Shown here piece after piece: positions 60,529-64,000 of a stretch of 64,000 bases of DNA. A model generated the notes under the pieces. That model was not told the DNA's origin, did no database searches, and worked only from the letters and a program-made list of their open reading frames with translations. The first letter of the stretch is position 1. Each line of letters starts with the position of its first letter. The DNA is from Marisa cornuarietis. Taxonomy: Eukaryota; Mollusca; Gastropoda; Architaenioglossa; Ampullariidae. The stretch covers positions 2,960,001-3,024,000 of the forward strand of contig SMMW01000567.1 of assembly GCA_004794655.1 (NCBI GenBank), given 5' to 3'. The position numbers were made by a program, and so were the translations under genes.

Positions 60529-61118
60529 CAAATATGTATATGAGTCAATTGCTGCTAAAATACATTCACTCGCTTTGCACGCACGAAGGGTGTAGCAAAT
60601 CAAACATAATCAAGAAAAGCCCCCGTTGCAGCAAATAAAAAAAAACGAGTGATAGTATTTCTTGAACAAATATGTCTTTGATAAAGAAAGAAAAACACAA
60701 ATTTAAGTTTTGGCGTTAACTGAAAAATTTCCATATTGTCAATAAATGTTTCAATAAGAAGTCTCCAATGCTGTCGGTAGGTTTTCAACAATGACCGTGT
60801 CTTAAAAATATTATACAATGTAAAGAACCGAAAGTCCACCGCGTGACCAAGAACTGTCCACGTCTTCCATGTTTTTCCTGGCTAAAGAATGCACGTCAGA
60901 AGCGCTTAACGAAATTTGCATTCCACATAGCTTCAAACAAAAGACAGCTGTGTATCTTCACTAGTGAAAGATTTTTTTCGTATCATTGTCAAATGATGAC
61001 TACCAAATTGCCTTACCTGTGTGTTAAGGTGTTCAGGAGGACAGTTTTCCTTGAATGACGATAGAATCATTTTCATCTCCTCAGAGGTCCACTCACACAC
61101 GCGCCAGTGCTCGTCCAT
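51666..61118 (-). CDS. Divergent methylthioribose-kinase paralogue, copy B
   Basis: Nine exons: 61118-61017, 57466-57335, 56687-56558, 56339-56168, 55453-55213, 54453-54343, 53468-53333, 52658-52550, 51837-51666. They join without frame break into 434 residues. Exons 2, 3, 4 and 8 have exactly the lengths and phases of copy A's exons 2, 3, 4 and 7 (132, 130, 172, 109 nt), proving common origin. Kept: lysine in FIVKMATPLMQ, ERGETEYQA, catalytic HGDLHIGS, metal-site VDAEF, and GPCAYDAGLLL. Lost: the glycine-rich GDGNLN is QASYMN, the MED of CMEDL is TRE, and the twin arginine of EIIRR is GN. About 27 residues are inserted at the start of exon 7. Intact frames and splice sites argue that it is not a pseudogene. 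MTR kinase activity is doubtful. Confidence 0.85.
53038..53117. repeat. (TC)n(AC)n microsatellite
   Basis: A compound dinucleotide repeat of TC followed by a long AC run, in intron 7 of kinase copy B. Confidence 0.95.
53533..53652 (+). repeat. Minisatellite relic, about three units of 42-45 bp
   Basis: Three diverged copies of a unit containing AACACTTGTAA, TCTAATGCCCC and TGTACACC follow one another. They lie in intron 6 of kinase copy B, about 65 bases before exon 7 in the direction of transcription. Confidence 0.7.
53925..54232. repeat. Purine-rich tract and (ATG)n microsatellite
   Basis: About 210 bases of almost pure A/G on the plus strand (53,930-54,140) are followed by a (GAT)n run at 54184-54231. 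On the minus strand, the sense of kinase copy B, this is a very long pyrimidine tract in intron 6. Open frames across it are artefacts of low complexity. Confidence 0.9.
54466..54534. repeat. (GAGT)n tetranucleotide repeat next to a splice acceptor
   Basis: About 17 units. In the sense of kinase copy B this is (ACTC)n, ending 12 bases before the exon 6 acceptor at 54454. It therefore stands in the position of the polypyrimidine tract. Confidence 0.95.
55578..56105 (+). repeat. 24-bp minisatellite split by the foldback element
   Basis: Units of the form ATATGYGTCAG-N-TATTAATATGTA occur about three times at 55,578-55,640 and about twice at 56,070-56,105, in the same direction. The foldback element at 55643-56061 sits between them. 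Confidence 0.75.
55643..56061. mobile_element. Foldback element with 112-bp terminal inverted repeats and TTAA flanks
   Basis: Arms 55643-55754 and 55950-56061 are reverse complements with roughly 85-90% identity by eye, around a 195-bp spacer. Both ends are bordered by TTAA (55639-55642 and 56062-56065), consistent with a TTAA target duplication. The spacer has no coding capacity. The element lies in intron 4 of kinase copy B and interrupts a 24-bp tandem repeat that continues on both sides. TTAA targets are typical of piggyBac-type transposons, but the tips (GGACCAAC) are not the usual piggyBac ends. Confidence 0.85.
56345..56390. repeat. (CAT)n microsatellite adjoining a splice acceptor
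   Basis: About 15 units of CAT on the plus strand. In the sense of kinase copy B this reads (GAT)n GTCCAG, ending at the exon 4 boundary (56339/56340), so the acceptor has no pyrimidine tract of the usual kind. Confidence 0.95.
59197..59252. repeat. (CA)n microsatellite
   Basis: A long CA run in the first intron of kinase copy B. Shorter ones lie at about 59,067-59,082 and 60,489-60,526. Confidence 0.95.
60366..60450. repeat. LINE/SINE tail fragment
   Basis: An (AAT)n run is followed by GTAGAGCGCCGTACCCC and GCTTTACAGAG. It resembles the tails at 12,399 and 37,613 and probably marks the 3' end of a decayed retroelement in kinase B intron 1. Confidence 0.45.
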
Positions 61119-64000
61119 TGTTCGTGACTGCCAGGCCCTGTGACCTGCTTGCTTCTATCGCAGCTAACTTTCGGTTTGATCATTTCCATAGAGGGAACTC
61201 CCAGAAACGCTTACGTGTTTCTTTCCTAAAGGATCGATTTCGAAATGGAGTGACCTATGACACGAAGTCAATAAAGGTGGAGGATGGCGCGCGCTGAGTT
61301 GTTTTTGTTGTTTGTAGCCACACTCTCTGAAAACTGCAAGCGGGAAACTTTTATCATTTTTATTTTTGACTGTGTCAATCGGACTGTGACGGAATTTATG
61401 TTTCAGATATATGGTAGAAAATGAAGTAAGTGTCGCTCTGCCCCCCTCCCCCTCAAATAACGACCTCGCACTTAATGAACAAAGATTAAATGTTGAACAA
61501 GATTTTCGTAGTCATGTACTTTGCGGTCATGACTGAGATATTGGTCATAACTAGCAAAGAGCCGGTTGTAAAAAGTTTCCCAATTTCTCTTTCAACAGAG
61601 TACTCGGAACAAATCCAATTTCTCTTTCAACAGAGTACTCGGAACAAAAGCTAAACAGGCCTTAAAAAAAAAAAAAGAGTAACGGGTATAGGGACAGAGA
61701 ACTGTCACGGGCACGGAATGAAGGCGTAACCCAGCCCTTGCCTTCCTTTACCTACCCTGGTAAATCTGGTAGGTGGTTTTCTTGGCACAAGACTGGGTAA
61801 CCTGAAATGTAGTACAATGAATATCTTTGTTTCACACGCACGCACACAAACACACACGCATATGCACGCACAAAACAATATCGCTTTGATTCCTGAGTAT
61901 ATAGTGGGTATGTGTTTATTGAAGAAGACAAAATATACTTAAGTTCAAACTATACAAAATAATTAAAATGCAATCAGATCACTACATCCAGGTGACTTTA
62001 CTTAATACTTAATAGTTTTAAAGTTACAGCCTTTGTTCAAGGTAGCTCTCTGCCGATCATTTGATTTTTTTAAGTTATGAAAACACAAGTTATAACCACC
62101 CACATCGCTAACCTACATATTAATATACAGTATGTCCCCACCTTGCGAACAGGTTCCGTTCCAGAAGGCTATTCCTATGTACGTTTGTTCGTAAGTCGGT
62201 ACTGGGACGGACGTGTGTTGTGATTACGGTACGGTACATGTACAACCCGATCTACTATTGGATGTACAGATATAAACAATAGTACCCACGCTCCCTCCTG
62301 CTGCCGCCACTCGCAGGACATGCGAATTATCCTTAGGCGCTAACTTGAAGACAATCCGTACGAACTACTTCTGAGCTTGAAAACAATTTTGTTCGCATGT
62401 ACCAAAGTTTGTAACTCGAACGGTAGTAAGTAAGGGATTAACTACATACGTATATTTTCTCTCTCATAAATATATAAACACTCCCACTTGCCAGTACAGG
62501 CTACATAAAGCAGTTGGCCACTGGACTGGACACAACCCGAACCTTTGGAATGCCGCTTCTTGCGAAGACTGAAACCACTATTGCTATCAAGTACCAAGTC
62601 CACCTCTTCCCTCAAACCACTCCCACCTCTTTCTATCTTGCAAAAACACGCATTGGTCTACATGCTCACCAATACGTTCTACAAGTGACTCGCAATTTAC
62701 ACAAGGGATGCATTCGAGAAAGATCGTGAATAATTTAGAAATCCGTGCAAAGTGAAAATACAAAGTTTTCTTATAAGTAAAAATGGCAACATTTTGCTTA
62801 CTACCGCACTCCATTTGATCTTTTCAACACTGTCACTCATACCATGTTCCAGCGTTTGTTCTGAGGATGTAGCCTTTCGAGCCCGGTTTGGATCAGTTGA
62901 ACTGTTTCCCGTGCAATACTGTGACTCTTTAACAACAGGTACAACGTTAACAGTAAAACAATTGACTCGTCAGTGAGATGACAAAGACAGACCTTCAATC
63001 ACAAGCAAGCACTTCTTCTTCCTACAGGGCATTTACTATCAGCGTGATCTCAATAAATATATATCAGTAGAAATCGCTAGCGGTTATAACACACGTGTAG
63101 ATACCAACCCTCGCAGGCAGCTAAAAGACAAGTAGTAGTAAATAGTGGCTCAAGCTCAAGCATAGTATTTCTGCATGTCGGAGTTTTTTCAGTTAACATT
63201 TTTGTTAATTTTTACTTTATTTATACAAACTATAAAACACGTTATTTTTACATTCGCGTACTTTGAAGACGACTAAATCGTGAAAACTTCCTAAGAGCTT
63301 TGGAGACATTCTGCGGAAACGTCACACTTTCACAATATTGTATTGGTGCCACCCTTCTACCCATTCCCCCAAAATAGCGGTTTGTATATGATTGTCATAT
63401 GAAAGTTTACCGAATATAGTCCCTCATTTAGCAATAAATGTCGAGGAAAGAAGGCTTTTCAGTGCACAAAAGATAAGTAGCATCTTTCATTTCACCGACA
63501 ACACAGAATCAGCTTCAGTATCAACAGTTCCAGATATAACTCTTGGCATGCGAGACTTGTACGGACTACCGATAACAATGTTTTAAACACTGCACGTAAA
63601 TTCAGTTACAAAAAATAGTTACCCCTAATTAAGGTAGTAAATTTCATATTTTTGTGAACCAGTTCCAGGTAACACATATCTCTGAAGATACATCCCGCGT
63701 TGGAAGAACATTTTTCATAAATTATGAGTCAGTGTAACAGCGTAAAAACTGTTTGCTCTCTCTCTCTCTCTGAAATAAGTTGTGTAAATTGTTGTACATC
63801 AAACAGTCCCAAACAACTGACCACAATACTGTGGCAACAAACAATCCCAAACCTAACTTCACACCTGTGGAAAGTATATAAGGAATGGAACAATATTTGC
63901 AAACATTTACAAACTAAAAATACAACAGTTGCTAAAATTCTCATGTACTCCAAGGCACACACCGAGTAAAATACATTCAATAACAATGTTACTGGAAATT
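61119..64000. other. Upstream flank of kinase copy B, no gene recognised
   Basis: The part just above 61118 should hold the promoter and 5' UTR of copy B; I cannot assign a TATA box. A direct repeat of about 30 bases lies at 61,583-61,648 (CAATTTCTCTTTCAACAGAG occurs twice). The rest contains CA repeats and a possible transposon at 62.1-62.4 kb. The short open frames do not look like protein-coding exons. Confidence 0.5.
62131..62446. mobile_element. Possible pogo/Tigger-like MITE
   Basis: The left end reads CAGTATGTCCCCACCTTGCG and the right end, as reverse complement, AGTTAATCCCTTACTTACTA, both similar to the C-rich ends of Tigger-type elements. Inner segments GCGAACAGGTTCCG and GTTCGCATGTACC are roughly inverted. 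The likely TA target duplication is not clear. No coding sequence is present. Confidence 0.35.

Noticed and set aside
51666..61118. Copy B as a dead pseudogene
   Set aside because: Nine exons keep frame, splice sites and the HGDLH and D-x-E motifs across 434 codons, which is not expected of a decaying copy. Specific motif losses fit altered function better.

Overview
The window is animal nuclear DNA, most likely from a gastropod or other mollusc. The reasons are long introns with GT-AG borders, vertebrate-like but diverged protein families, abundant (CA)n and (ATC)n microsatellites, and SINE, LINE and hAT-MITE relics of kinds common in molluscan genomes. The species cannot be fixed from the sequence alone. 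Five genes could be rebuilt exon by exon, with intron phases that agree throughout.

Region 1 (1-26.1 kb, + strand) holds the 3' part of a very large MPRIP (myosin phosphatase Rho-interacting protein, outspread-like) gene. The window opens inside an intron. The 22 visible exons encode the tail of a first PH domain, a complete second PH domain, serine-rich linkers, and about 1,900 residues rich in coiled coil. The introns carry a hAT MITE and a solo LTR.

Region 2 (26.1-32.6 kb) has no host gene that I can support. It contains a 5'-truncated LINE with a perfect 20-bp target duplication, a second LINE relic, and a nearly identical 371-bp tandem duplication.

Region 3 (32.6-39.9 kb) is a head-to-head pair of nuclear genes for mitochondrial proteins: TOMM22 (- strand, outer-membrane import receptor) and SLC25A10 (+ strand, inner-membrane dicarboxylate carrier). 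Their start codons lie 561 bp apart. A 114-bp inverted repeat, about 97% identical, brackets SLC25A10.

Region 4 (39.9-45.4 kb) is intergenic. It has a SINE interrupted by a hAT MITE, and a hAT relic that keeps the transposase C-terminus.

Region 5 (45.4-61.1 kb, - strand) is a head-to-tail pair of methylthioribose-kinase family genes. Copy A (8 exons, 397 aa) has the expected motifs of a working 5-methylthioribose kinase of the methionine salvage pathway. Copy B (9 exons, 434 aa, upstream of A) keeps the gene structure, the HGDLH catalytic loop and the metal-binding D-x-E. It has lost the glycine-rich GDGN loop and the twin-arginine motif. It looks like a neofunctionalised or catalytically altered paralogue and is the most interesting item in the window.

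Region 6 (61.1-64 kb) is the upstream flank of copy B; I see only repeats there.

CDS coordinates for split genes run from the first to the last coding base seen. The exon coordinates are in the evidence text.
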